In this document: piece after piece, positions 44,283 to 56,787 of the stretch
Layout of the letters: each line of letters begins with the position of its first letter
How positions within the stretch are numbered: position 1 is the stretch's first letter
Origin: Capniomyces stellatus
Lineage: Eukaryota > Kickxellomycota > Harpellomycetes > Harpellales > Legeriomycetaceae
Assembly (NCBI GenBank): GCA_001661515.1
Contig: LUVW01000003.1
Coordinates: 434,001 to 498,000, forward strand
Length of the DNA: 64,000 bases
Reading direction: 5' to 3'
Notes under the pieces: model-generated
Told to the model about the DNA's origin: nothing
Databases searched by the model: none
What the model saw: the letters and a program-made list of their open reading frames with translations, nothing else
Translations under genes and position numbers: made by a program

Positions 44283-47148
44283 TTAGCTGAAAAAGTCACG
44301 GATAGTTGATCTGTCAACAGTCTGAATGTAATAGTTTCCAGAGTTGCCTGTCCAACTAACACAATCACTCCAGTAAGAGTACTTTTTGACTTTTAAAATG
44401 CTCTCCAATGAGCCAGCGTTTCTTTCTGACAGCTTGAAATCTACTGGGACAAAGGACTTGAGAGAAATTATTTTAGTTCCGTCGTCCAAGTCCAAAAACA
44501 AGTTCATCAAATTCATGTTCAGTTTAGAGTCGAAAGCGTGGTTGTTAACAAACACAACTGTAGCTAGCTTTAATACCGAATGTATTTCTGTGCTTTCCAA
44601 AAAATCACCCTGAATGAATTTTACAGCACCTCTATTCAGTCCATAAGCCCTATTAATAATAAAAAAAAAATCAGTCAAAAAAATCAATTATAGAAATACC
44701 AGTTTGGATATTAGAGTCTTTAGAAAATAGTAGGAATGTATTAAAAGAAAAACTGGTTGATTAAGGCTTGGGTATAAGAAATGAAGCGAGTGGTTACCGT
44801 ATACGGGCATTATATTCTATTGCTTGCATATGTGCCAACTTTGCAGGAATTTCCATGATTTCAATGCCGTATGAGACGCATCCCGACTGCAGTCCTGTCT
44901 GAATAACAACATTTCCAATTCCGCAGCCCAAATCCACAAACACGTCGTCAGGCCCCAGACAACATCTCCTGATAAACTCGTCAACCAGTATAGGATTGAC
45001 TTCACCATAGACATTGTTTGAAAACGCCTGGTATCGACTCAGTTTATCGACATGGTCTGATACGCATCTGTTGTATATCTGATTAAAAATATGGCTGACT
45101 GCCTTAAACGGAATCACCTGGCCATCGTAGTTTTTAAATTTCAGGTTCTTTGTAGCCAGTAATTTGTTAAATCTTCCAACTGCTATCAGATAGTGACTCC
45201 CGTTTTTCTTGTTCTTGGACTTCTCTAGTAGCCTCAAAATTCCCGTTGACGGATCAAATATTTCGTTGGTGGCTGTGTTGTTTCCTTCAATCATGTCCCC
45301 TACTATACTGACTGTCGCAATCAGGTCGCTGATTGGATTGTATTCGTCTGAATATTTCGGATCTGAAACACATTGAACCGGAACCAAAAGTGAAAATCTA
45401 CATCCAGTGTTTGCAAGTAAACTTGTTAGAATTTATCGTCCACTTATATTTACTGGTACAAACTGGGTCAATACCGAATATTTTTCCTTTTCATCAAAAT
45501 ATGCGCTTAAAACAAAAAAACAAAAGGTTACAAGTTGTTGAACATACCTTTCAAAAGTCTCGTTTGCCGGGTATGCTAGCTTGACTACTGACATTCCTTC
45601 AAAATAAAAGTCGGAAATATCTTTGGGTATTTCAGAATTCATTTCGAAATCTAAAGTCACGTTTACAAAAAAATGCACAGGTGTAATTAGAATAGATAAA
45701 TCAGGCACATAATAAGCCATCACATCAAAAAAGCAAAAGCAGAGATAAATGCAAAATCAGAAATAAATGTAGTCGAGTTGAGTAATTATTTGGTATTGCT
45801 TTGTACCCAAACCCAACTACGCTTCTTGATGCTTACATTTTACGTATTTAGAATTGCTGTTCAACACCAATGATGCCGAGCTTATTGGAACTAAAAACCC
45901 ATCCTTTTTGTTGAACTCATTCTTTAAATCGTGTAATATTTTACTGACTCCATTACTGATCATACCACCACTGCCCACATTCTCGGTGTCTACTCCGTTT
46001 TGTATCGTCCTTTTTCTACTTTCCGTTTTTTCTTTATTCGCGTTTTTGTTAAAACTCGTGTTTTTTTGGTAGCCGGTATTATCTGGCTCTGTTTTTGGCA
46101 CTAGCCCTACTTCTGACTTTAGCTCTAGATCCAGCTCTAGCTCCGAATCCAACTCTGGTATCAAATTGGTTTTTGAACTGTTCCTAGAGCCCAACTTTGA
46201 ACTTGGTTTTGAGCTTATTGTGGCCCCTCTCTCGTCTCTGTTTTGTGCAGAGTAATCATCGCTCAATTCACTTGCACTGTCGTCATAGTATCTAGACTTT
46301 TTCACAGTCTTATGTCTTTCATCGGGTGTGGAGCTGGCTTTATTTTGCCGTAGGCTGTTCGTGTTGGAGCTGTTTTTTGTGACACTGTCTTTCCTGTACA
46401 ACGCCCGTTTTTGTTGTTGCTCAGATTCACTATCACTTCCATATACACTCCTAGCTTTTGTATATTCTCGCCTTTCACTGCCACTCAGAAATCTCTGCTT
46501 GATTGCCTCCTTTTTCACTACTCGTTGCGTATACCAGGTAATCGTATTGTTGTTATTTCAAGTAAAGCGCCAAGCTTTAAACAGCATGAAGACAATCATC
46601 GTAAATATATTTAGCAAGATTGCTTCAATCAAAACAAATATCTAAATTCCAGGCCTACCTTCAAGAGAATCTATCCTGCTATTTTCCCGGCGCTCGGGTG
46701 AAGGTACTGTTGAGCCATGCTCGCTACCACTATATAGCCCCCTTTTTCTACTTTCACCAACATTTCCATCGCCCCTAATTCTATCAACGCTCTGTGCTTT
46801 CTTGTCCGGATACCCATCCTCGCGTCTCTTTTCTGCGTATCGATCATTTAGCTTTGAGCTCCCATTTCGTCTTACCACTCCATTTTTTTCGCTTTCTCGT
46901 GACGGCGAGTAACTGTTTTTTACCGGTGAGCTATGTGTACTCCGAATACCGCTCCCATTTATGCCGCGCAAACTTTCATTTCCCTCTCCCACAACCTTTC
47001 CTTTCCTGTTCAAATCTTTATTCTGATCAATCGTTCGGATCGTTCGCTCCGTCAATCTCCTACTCTCAGGCCCTAAATCACCCTTCTTTTTTTTGAAAAT
47101 TACTCTCTCAACAACCTTGAATTTCACTGTTGGCGAGGGTGTGGGCAT
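44283..47148 (-). CDS. DOT1: Dot1-type histone H3K79 methyltransferase
   Basis: Exons in gene order are 46659-47148, 45837-46517, 45548-45650, 45444-45505, 44798-45362 and 44283-44649, giving 755 aa with consistent phases. The first 390 residues are low-complexity, basic and Ser-rich, as in yeast Dot1 where a basic tail binds nucleosomes. The C-terminal methyltransferase fold shows YGEVNPILVDEFI, then FVDLGCGIGNVVIQ near residue 588 (SAM-binding DLG-G-GN loop), YGIEIMEIPAKLA, FIQGDFL, and VVFVNNHAFDSKLN, the NN-F motif typical of Dot1. It methylates H3 Lys79 on nucleosomes, affecting silencing, DNA damage response and meiotic checkpoint. The weakest splice site is the exon 4 donor (gtggac), chosen because it is the GT giving the correct phase. 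No SET domain is involved. Confidence 0.9.
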
Positions 47149-48092
47149 TTTATTTTATTTTATTTCAAGTCGAGCAAATATATCTGGTTCTCCTAAACTC
47201 TATTTCGGCTATCAAGGTAAGATCTAGCTAAAGCAACCTAAAAATAATCTAAAACCGGCAAAACGTAGAACAATAATTAAATTGTTTCCACCCTATGTGT
47301 ATATTTTTATAAATATACAGTGTAATGCTGTCTAATGCTGTGTGAATGTACCGAATCTAAATAATCTTTACTTTTGTTTTCTTGACTTTTCAGTATTTTC
47401 TAATGAACTTTTTTTTTTTCCCAAATTATTTTACTCGTTTTATTTTGAACTGTGGTTTATTAAAATCGCCAAATTTTTTTTTATCACGTTTTATATCAAG
47501 GCAATTAAAATATCCCTTCCCTTGCTGTTATTACATTTCTTGTGATTATAGAGGAAGTGACAAATTTGAATTACGAGCCAACTGCCCATTGGTTTCAACT
47601 TACATAAAATCAGCTATAAACAATTCTACGTCTATCATTGCCCCAAGCACCGCAAATCTTCTCTTCGCTTTTGCTTTGTTTTAGCCGAGGATTGCCGCGG
47701 CTAATTCAAATTATGGAATGTTCTTTTACCGAAATCAGGTTGCTTTACAAATTAGTGCAGTTTTAGAAGAGCATTTGTAGGCGTTTATTTTCTTTCAATT
47801 TCGCTTTTTTACTCGTTTGAACTCTAACACAACTATCCTGCAAAGTAGCTTGACGCTTTTTTCTTTAATGATGTATTATAACGAAGGTTAAGCGTGATCG
47901 TTCTCCAAGTATATAAAATACGACTTGGTAGACAATTGGGGAATTTAACAAAGTCAAAAGTAGTAACAATAACAATAACAATGAAAAATACAATAACATT
48001 AACAATTCTAGATCAGTTTAGTTTAATAGAAGGAAAAGTTTACAATAATTTTAAATGATTAGAGCTTAATATGTAAAAGTTGGAGATTAAAA
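47149..48092. other. intergenic, DOT1 upstream / TRM7 downstream
   Basis: AT-rich spacer of about 940 nt between two minus-strand genes. It should hold the DOT1 promoter. An AACAATAAC-type repeat lies near 47960-48000. No gene is seen. Confidence 0.45.
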
Positions 48093-49892
48093 CTAAATGA
48101 TTGTGTTGTAAAAGTTGGATATTTTTAGTTCCAGGGCCTTTTTATAAGGCGGACTGATAGGAAACTGTGCAGGAACTCGGTGTTGGTAAGTCGAGTCCTT
48201 TTCAAGCTAAAAAATTGCAGTCAAGCACACAAATGTTTAATACCAAGAATAATAGCCAAGTGCGCATTGTTTAAACATTCAAAATAAGCACTACATCTGT
48301 GAGGAAATAAGCACTGTATTCGGTGTAAATAAGCAGAATAATCGACTAACACACAAATACTCAAAATTCTTACGTCAAGTGGATAAGTCATGTCAGAATC
48401 AAACCCGGACAAATCGCCGCAAGCTACAAATGGGATATTCCACACATTACTTCCAACAATATTCTCCTCTGGAAGGTTTAACGGGATATTCATCAAAGGG
48501 TTCGCCATGTTTGGGATATAGTCAGGAGGCGGGCAGTACTGCTGACAGACAATAAACGACTCTATCGATTTATACAATCAATGGCAACAACTTATGTTTA
48601 TATGCTTGATGGTGAACGCTATGTGACCATTGTCTACTATCAGAATAGTCGTCATTACCTATGCTCGAGTTTCTTGAGCTTCGCGGCTTTACTATATGCA
48701 CCACTTTGAAAAATAGCTTAACCTGGTTGTAGAGCAATCCTACATCTTTTCCTCTGAATATCTTGGCTATAAACGTACCGCCTTCTTGCAATACGTGTGT
48801 TGTGATATGTAGCGCCTATGCGTGTTTGAGATATAGCCATAAATCAGCAACATTAGTACCATATCCGAGTTGGGTTAAGAAATGTACAAACATTGATAGT
48901 TGGATCGTAAATGGTAAAAGTCGCATGTGAGTCCAAGTCTGGGTGTAAACCTCATGTCAAATCAAATTTACAAAGCAATAAACAGCACTTACAGCTAATA
49001 GTAGTTGTGCTTGGATGTATTCATCAAGGTCGTGCAATCCAGTTACTATAAATCAATATTCATTATAGCTATAAATTTTAGGCAGAAATTTGCAAGCACA
49101 CACAAGTCACTTGGCTGTTATATACGATATACGATATGCTAAATCATATAATACTAAATGCATGTACAGCTGCTTACCATCAGGTGCACCATCGCTGATA
49201 ACCATTTCTGCCTTTTCGCCATCAAAGTGGCTTAATATGTGTTCAACCGTGCTTTGTTTGGTTATATCGCCCTGGATCTGTATTACTCCTTCCAGAGGCG
49301 CCTACATAATTACACAACCACCATTTAGCGACAAGTTAAAAGAAAATTCCCGTATACATTCCCTGTCCCTATCCTTTCCCCGTCTTTTGACTGAAATACA
49401 AATATGTTGCCATTTTCTGCGCTAGTCGCCCCACTCACCATCTCTTGTAAATCCACAGCAACTATCTTGGCTTTCTTTTCTTCGGTTCCTCTAATTTGTT
49501 ATTAATTCAAATGATGTTGAAGCACATTTAAACTATTTGTATATTCCGCCCGTCATGTTGCCACTACTATTTCCAAAAGATTAGAACCTTTACCAAGACC
49601 ACATTTAGACTTACCTAACATTCAAACTCAGTACTTGTGACCAACTACCAGGAGCCGCGCATAAATCGACAACTTTTGATACCCCTATAGCGCACAAATT
49701 TACCCATTAAACCTATTAGAAATGAGTGTCTTGTATTTGGCAGATCATGCGTGACTGTTTAAACCTGTTACCTTCAAAAATATTAAATTCTTCATCTATC
49801 TGCAACAGTTTATATGCACTACGAGCCCTCCAGCCTTCTTCCTTGGCCTTCCTATAATAAATATCGCGTTTGTCTTTTGACGACTTTCCCAT
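48093..49892 (-). CDS. TRM7: tRNA 2'-O-methyltransferase Trm7 (FtsJ family)
   Basis: Eight exons in gene order: 49772-49892, 49615-49684, 49439-49490, 49178-49301, 48993-49045, 48659-48815, 48374-48561 and 48093-48206; 879 nt, 292 aa. The start [20 protein letters not shown] is nearly invariant in Trm7/FTSJ1. The SAM site is [13 protein letters not shown], and the catalytic K-D-K-E tetrad is Lys28, Asp118 (SDGAPDV), Lys158 (FIAKIF) and Glu193 (RNSSIE). The C-terminus has [15 protein letters not shown] and [10 protein letters not shown] as in the family. Trm7 methylates the ribose of nucleotides 32 and 34 in the anticodon loop of tRNA-Phe, Trp and Leu, with partner proteins Trm732 and Trm734. 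It acts in the cytosol. All junctions are GT-AG; introns are 87-177 nt. Confidence 0.93.
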
Positions 49893-52108
49893 TTTATACT
49901 TTGTTTTAAACCGCGACTTTCTTTGAATAAAAATAAAGCAGTAACAATATATTATTTTGTCGAATTGTAAAAAATGATTTTGAATTGCTTGATTTTAGAT
50001 TCCTTTTGCTTTTAATCTTTGTAACAAATAATATTGAAAATGTAAAATAAAAAAAATAAAAGCAACGGAAAGGAAAAAACTTGTAAACTTCGGTAATAAA
50101 AAAAGCAATGGAAGGAATAACTTGATGGAATTAGGTAGTAAAAAGTTGAGTCCTGTTGATGTAAAAAAAAATAAAAAAAATTAAAAAAAAATTACATTCT
50201 GTCGGGTTGAAATAAAAATCATCAACGAGCTAGCCAGATTTTGGATCGAACTAATAAAACGAAATAAATATTTGCATCGATTTTACCCGTATATTATTAT
50301 CTTTCCAATTTATCTCCTTGGTACCCAATTGGGCAATATTTTTGTACCAAACACAATCAGTTATTGAAACGGTCATGTTTTTATATCAAAAAGCGTAGTA
50401 GCCTTTGCTCAGTTCCGGGTATTGACTGAACCTGTTTTCTACACTGGTTCTCGTGGTTCTGGATATCTCAGATTAATATCAGAAAACAGACTATCAATAA
50501 GATCAATTTAATTCAAAAACGTCCATCATACACATACCCTGGTTTCAGCCTTTCTATAGCCATAGTTTTAACAATAGTGTGCAAAAAACTGGGCTTCACG
50601 GCCAAATGCTTATATAATTAGAACCAAAGGTATTGGTATTGTTAATTCAAAATTCCACCCACGACCACTACTAAATAAAGTACATTAAGTATGCGGTGTG
50701 ATAATCTAAACCAAATAAGCTGCTTTGGTTTGGATAGAAAGAGTGGCTCTGCAATAGTAGCAGACACTGATTTAATGACACTCTGTAATTCCAGCCACAT
50801 CAATCATTGGCTTGAATTCAATGCGTCACTCAAAAATTTAGGCAGTATACGTTTAAGGCACTAAATGCGTGATTGTAATGATTTCAAAACGGCATACGTA
50901 CTTGGCCTAAAAATATTTTAATACAACCCGCTCAGTTGTTTTGTGACTGTTGTGTACTTTGAAAGCTGATGTGGAATGCTCAAAAAGCAAAACATGACTT
51001 TTGTGGCAGGGCGTATTGTAAAGATTTGTTGATACAACATCACAAGTGTAACAGAGACTTAATACCGATTGGAGACAACAATGGTGGTACATGTATGCCC
51101 AAAACAGAATCCTCAATAACGCTACTTCTTTGGAGAAAGAAAAAACAATGTGTTTGTTCGCTGACAAATATTTGGAACTATAAAGCATAGCTGTATTGTT
51201 ATTAGAACATACAGACAACTCTGGTGCATTAAGCCAAATATCAAGTGGCAATAACAATGGTAGCTGTAAGATAGAACAAGCATTGATACACAAGCTAACT
51301 ATGCTTTTGCTTTTAGCTGTTGCAATACTGACATTGTATTTATTTTAACAGGCCTTTGATCTTAAATGTATCTTTGGTGGTGTTTTAAAAGCATACCAGA
51401 GGCAAAGGAAAAGTCACAATGCATCGCATGTTTACTAGAGCGAACTCTACAGAATCTTTTGATCTATCTGATTTTTCCTTTGTCAAGAATAGGTGCCACG
51501 AGATTATTGGGTGATGGTAATGGAAATAGGGTCTGTTGATTTTTTGATTGGTGTTTAAAAATAAAACGCCTGTTACAAATCAACATATAATACATTTTCA
51601 GTAGAACATAATACACAATAGTGCCTATCAATAGAACATGTACGTGGATTGTTTTGGTAGTGTTCAAAACAAGTAAGTTACAAAATTGGTTACCAAAACG
51701 ATTCTAAAATTGTAATGGAAATTAAAGTTACTAATCAAATTGAGTTCGAACTTAGCAAAAACGATTAATTACTTCTGAAAAAAATCAAGTGTAACAGTTA
51801 AAACTCTACTTTTTATCGAGAATTTAAACGCCTGAAATAGCAATTTGATCTTAATTAGTGTTATGCTTTTTTTGGTGGAGAATGAATTGAAATAAAAGTA
51901 ATAACACTAATAATTACTAAGGCCAATTAAGGTTTGGTTTACCAAATACTATTTTATTAATTTTAAATTAAAAAGTAAAAAAGCAAGACTTTAAAAAAAG
52001 TATAAAATTTCAGCCTTGGATTCAGATTTTGTTATTAGTTTTGGTAACTTTTTATTTTATTTTATTTTAATTTACTTTACTTTCTTATTTGGAAGATTTT
52101 TCTTGATA
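49893..52108. other. 2.2-kb gene-poor interval
   Basis: Upstream of TRM7 (-). No confident gene. A 128-codon open frame on the minus strand (50907-51293) begins at TTG, is Cys-rich and matches nothing I know. Sequence is AT-rich without obvious repeats apart from A and T runs near 50160-50200. Confidence 0.45.
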
Positions 52109-52613
52109 CTATTTTTTAGTCAAATAACTTTGTAAACAATTACAATCAAGTGTATCAAGCTTAAAGATCCATCTGCGATTTCCGTTGTATCCTTTAATGC
52201 TTTTTAGCTTATAATTGTCCAAATTTAAATTAACAGCAATACCAAAGACAATATCAGCAACAGCGATAAGAACAGCAAGAGCAACAGAAGCGATTGGTAT
52301 TTGGGTTATATAACACAAAATACCCGAACCTTGGTTTCCATTTTTTGACAACAAAGAGAAGACCGTACCAACCTTAGTAGAAGATTAGGCAAGATAAAAG
52401 AAAGATAGAAAAGCTGGTAGTAGCGGTGGTGTTATAAAGTAATTGAAGCCAAGCACCAATAAGCTGTAATTTATTTGGTTTACGTCTCATAAGTGTTAGT
52501 TTGCCGTGGCTAACAGGTTCTAAGATATCAGCCACGAGTACCGTTGTGAATACAGTGTACACTGAACTGCAGTCGATATATAGCTTAAGAGCCCAAACAC
52601 AATAATTATACAC
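52109..52613 (-). CDS. possible small membrane protein, exon structure unresolved
   Basis: Two open stretches on the minus strand, 52374-52613 and 52109-52354, both with hydrophobic segments, suggest one spliced gene. The downstream stretch reads from VGTVFSLLSKNGN through two likely helices (CYITQIPIASVALAVLIAV and neighbours) to a Lys-rich end SYLTKK and TAG. An acceptor TTCTACTAAG sits at its 5' edge and a candidate donor ACG-gtactc lies in the upstream stretch in matching phase. No convincing ATG is in frame upstream; a nearby ATG (MCIIIVFGLL) is in another frame. I do not recognise a family, and a chance or decayed locus is possible. It is divergent from the RhoGAP gene, whose start is only 80 nt away. 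Confidence 0.3.
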
Positions 52614-52693
52614 ATCTATGTGAATAGTAAACTTTTAAAAGTTTATTCGTAACAACAGCAAAAACAATAATATATTTTTACAGTTAAAGCAAG

Positions 52694-55600
52694 ATGAAAG
52701 ATAATTCAGCAGATGTTATCGCTAGTAAGCCTGAAACGCTTTGGATACAGATATTTGATCCTCACACCGACTCTATATTATACGTAAACCCTGAAAACGG
52801 AGACTGTAGCTCAACTCGACCTGACTTTGGTATAATGTAAGTTTTTCAGGCAGTTTATAACCATTAAAGTATTGATTAGGGTAGCTAACCGTACAGTTTG
52901 CTTACCAAGACACGGTATATGGCGCTTAAATAGTGTTGAATCAAAATCAAAACAAAAACAAAACTAAACCAGTATTATTTTTTTAAAAAAATATCGATAA
53001 CAGAAAAGAAAAAGACGAAAATGGCGAGTGGTGGGAGCTGATAGACGAAGAAACGGGCATACCGTATTATTACAATCCTTTACTGAAACAAACTGAATGG
53101 GAGCCCCCAAGCAGATCCACAATCATATCAGCCGAAGCATTTTTGGTAAGCTTGGATTCCGGTGATACAAGATATATTCATTTAAATGTTATATATGTAT
53201 GGATGGGCGAATCGAGTTGATTTGACATTGTCATTAATGTGTACTTGTGGTGCAAAATTAGAACTCTGGAAACGAAGGGAAGCGGTTGTCAAAAAAAGTG
53301 GTCTTTCTAGCGCAAAATCTACCCAACGAAGGCAATGACGATGACCTTGACAGGAGAGGTGAGACTGATGGGGCATACATAGCGCTAAACGGAGAAGGTA
53401 CACGCGGCAGTGGAAGTGGAGGGGGGGGGGAAGACAAAGATATTAACAAGGATGATGACGTAGAAGGGTCCTATGAATATTCAGAATATTTGGGGGGTAA
53501 GCTGAAATAAATGCTCTGCCATTATTTAGAAGAATCGCAACTATAAATTGCGGTATAGCAGCACAATTATGATTGGTGCCAATTACCAATGAAAATTATG
53601 CCATAATAGTTATTAAATTGCATTATGTCTGTGCTGGCGAGCCTTTTACTTTAGTTTATTCTTGCTTAATTTTGCTTTAAAAAAATGCAATAGGTGGAGG
53701 GGAAAAGGATAGCGAGGGCAACCCAATAACTATATTGGTCGATAAGGAAGATAGTGTTGAGGGTAGTAAAGACGCTTCAAGAAGGCTAAAAGAAAAAAGA
53801 GCAAGCAGATATAACCAGTTGAGAGTGGAAGATGGCAAGAATGTCTTAAAAACGCAGAAAGGCAGGCCAGGAAGCAAAGGCTCAAACCTCTCCCAAAGCT
53901 CGGGGATATTTAAAGCTTTAAACATTGGGCCACAGAACGAAGATACGGCAACAAGCGATTTAGACAATTCAGAGCTAAGCAATGACGAGAGAAGCTTTAT
54001 ACTAGGATGGGAGGCGTTTTTAGAGAAAGGGTTGACTAGTCCAAATGCAGAAGGCAGCTTAGAAAGCAGAGACAGATACCAGGATCAAGACCAAGACCAG
54101 GACCAGGACCAGGACCACAGTAACTATCAGGAAGAAGGCAATTTGGTATTAGGAAAAGTAGCCAAGTCAACGTCTGTGCAAGAAACTGTACTAAATGCTA
54201 GCATTGAAATAAGTAAAAGCGTTGATGTCAATGATGGCGAAGAAAAGGGTAGTGATAAGATGCACACCCAGGAAAAATTGGACACAAATAAAAAGAGTAA
54301 GTTTTTGTACGGTAGGCTTTAGTATTGTTTATAATAGGGGAATGTGTATATTGCTAGATAATATTTAGCTTGGCTATTTCTGCTTTTTATCACTGGTGAT
54401 TTTATGAAATGCGTACTAAAAGACTACTGATGGTAATAATTTTAGAGAAACGGATTATACGAGATACAAAATTTGATATGAGCAAATCAAGAAATCGCGA
54501 CCAAAGCTATTCAGGTAGTAGCTCTGATTCTGATGATGACAAAAAAGGGAATGGCGAGTCGCTAGCAGTAAGTTACCAAATCGACTATTTATTCCTTCAC
54601 TAAACTGTTTTTTTTCTTGATTTTGTTGAAGTCTGGCAGTTCATTTTTTTTTCTAAAAATAAATAAAATAAAATTGATGGGTAAAATGACTGACAATATA
54701 ATTGATATAGGACTTTCTCAAATCCGGGAAACTTGACCAGATGATGGAATCTAGCAAACGTAAGTAAAATGGATGAATCAAAATATTTTTATACAACCAA
54801 ACAGCACCAGGTCTGTTGGGGCATTTGTTTAAACGCCAATATGGTGCAATAGCCTACCACTTACCCATATTGGTTTGCTGATAATAATATCAATGTAGCA
54901 GCCAGCGAGGGGATTTCTAAGGCTCAAAATTACAAATCAGTCAAGGACCCAAGCGCCATTATAGAGGACGTTACAAGCTACCTGCATTATATGAATTATT
55001 CAACAGAAAACTTTGTGGAGCGTAAGGGGGGTTTGTTCAAGAAGAGGCTGTCATTGAAAGATCAACAATCATTTACAACAGATTCACTGAGTCAACCACT
55101 GCTGAGTATACATAAACAGTATAATAAGGAGGCGATCAAACTTTTTCGAACAATCCAACAAGTTATGGGAGACAGGGAAAACACTGAAATGGCTATTAGT
55201 GTTAAAGATATCCAGTATGTACTGAATTTAGGCCAAAACGTAGCAGCCTTGCACGATGAGATTTATGCACAGCTGTGTAAGCAGCTGGTAAGAAATCAGA
55301 ACTGGAAAAGCTTGCGGCGGGGGTGGATACTAATGGCTGTAATGTCGTCGGCTTTTGTCCCAACTGAAAAGGCGTTTAAACAAATACATGCTTTTGTTGC
55401 CGACCAAGCGTTGAGGTATAAGAAAAGTATAGGCGTGCTACCAATATATAGGCAGCTGTCCATGATAATAGCGTATACACATTCGAGGCTTGCAAAGACC
55501 AAGCGGGCTGGCGGAAAAAACTCGCCATACTCGCTAGAAGATATAAAGCTGGCCTTAAAGGCGCCAACGCGGCCGCCGCTTTTTGGCGTTACGCTCGAGG

Positions 55601-56379
55601 ATATAATGAAGGAGCCCGAGTATGTTGACAAGGATTTACATATTCCCTTGTTCTTGAAGCTCATTGTAGAAAAAATCATCGGTCTGGGCGGACCCAAAAC
55701 AGAAGGAATATTCAGAATACCTGGAGATCTGGATGGGGTCATTACCTTGGTAAGCATTATAAAAGACATTACAACCGTTCCATTTATAAGTCAAGCCAAT
55801 AAGAGCACGCGTGGAGGGAAAGGGGGGGAGGGGTGCAGATGCAGTGTGAATCCATATAAAGAAGGATTGAATCGAATTGGTCTATATTATACTATATTAT
55901 ATTATACTGAATTGAGTTGAGTTGGACTAACATGAAATTGATTGGATAAAATATGGATTATGATTAACTAGCGATTACGGTCAGAGGCTGGGGATTTAGA
56001 ATTCAGCAAAATCAAAGATGTTAATGTGTATGCTTCATTGCTGAAAGAGTGGCTGCGTGAGCTGTTGTTGCCACTAATCCCAACAAGCGACTACCTGTTG
56101 TGTATAAACAACCCCAGTAACCCGGAAATAGCCCACAAAGTGGTGTTGCGTTTGCCGCCAGTCTATTATAGAACCACGATGTTTTTGCTGAACTTTCTGT
56201 CTTTGATGGCAAAGCCGGAGAATGTGGAAAAGTCAAAGATGGATGTAGCAAACCTAGCTCTAGTGTTTTCGCCTTCGTTTTTGAGGTCGCCTGTAACCGA
56301 TATGAAATTAGCTCTCACTAACTCTTCGTGCGAACAAGAGTTTGTCAAAACATTGATAATTGATCCACCAAAAGAGTAA
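52694..56379 (+). CDS. WW-MyTH4-RhoGAP protein (ARHGAP39/Vilse-like)
   Basis: Eight exons: 52694-52836, 53004-53145, 53262-53496, 53694-54296, 54446-54567, 54711-54759, 54899-55749 and 55972-56379; 2,553 nt, 850 aa. Two WW units open the protein. The first (residues 16-44, LWIQIFDP...YVNPENG) keeps Trp17 and the YVNP core but lacks the second Trp; the second (residues 55-83) is complete, with Trp57/58, YYYN and TEWEPP. A charged disordered region with Asp-Gln repeats follows, then a MyTH4 domain (about residues 450-640: AIKLFRTIQQVMGD, YAQLCKQLVRNQNW, GWILMAVMSSAFVPT) and a RhoGAP domain with arginine finger Arg704 in GIFRIPGD, plus LLKEWLRELLLPLIP and VANLALVFSPS. This order matches animal ARHGAP39/Vilse, which turns off Rac/Cdc42-type GTPases near the cytoskeleton. 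In this fungus a role in polarity is inferred. Confidence 0.9.
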
Positions 56380-56787
56380 CAGCTGTTATAAAAACATCGT
56401 GCTAACCAATACATTTACAGCTTGATACTTTAGTTCTGGAACTAGCTCTCTTTTTTAATTATAAACATTTGTATACTTTTTGTAATAATTGCCGAATAAT
56501 TTAATCATTAAAAACAGTCGCCGTACTCTTGGAAGCTTGATCACCATCCCATTAGTGTTATAGTTGGTGCTAAATCATAGACACCGCGTGACGAACTTTA
56601 TCTGGCAAGACACGCTAACTAGGTCTAAAGTAAATCAAAAGACAGTATTAAGATTAAAATAAATGTAGAAACAAAGTGTGACTATAGCTAGTTGAAAAAA
56701 AAACAAAAAAAAAAAACAAAGGGTGTGAAACAAATGGTACAAGTATTCTGGCAAGTTGGAATTGGGTAGATTGGCAATACAACCATA
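56380..56787. other. convergent 3' intergenic region
   Basis: Spacer between the stops of the RhoGAP gene (+) and the SLC35F-like gene (-). It has an interrupted A-run near 56696-56719. No gene is seen. Confidence 0.45.

Noticed and set aside
50220..50300. tRNA suggested by AGTTCGATCC on the minus strand
   Set aside because: No A box at the expected distance upstream and no stem pairing.
50907..51293. 128-codon Cys-rich minus-strand frame
   Set aside because: Starts at TTG, no ATG near the start and no recognisable domain.
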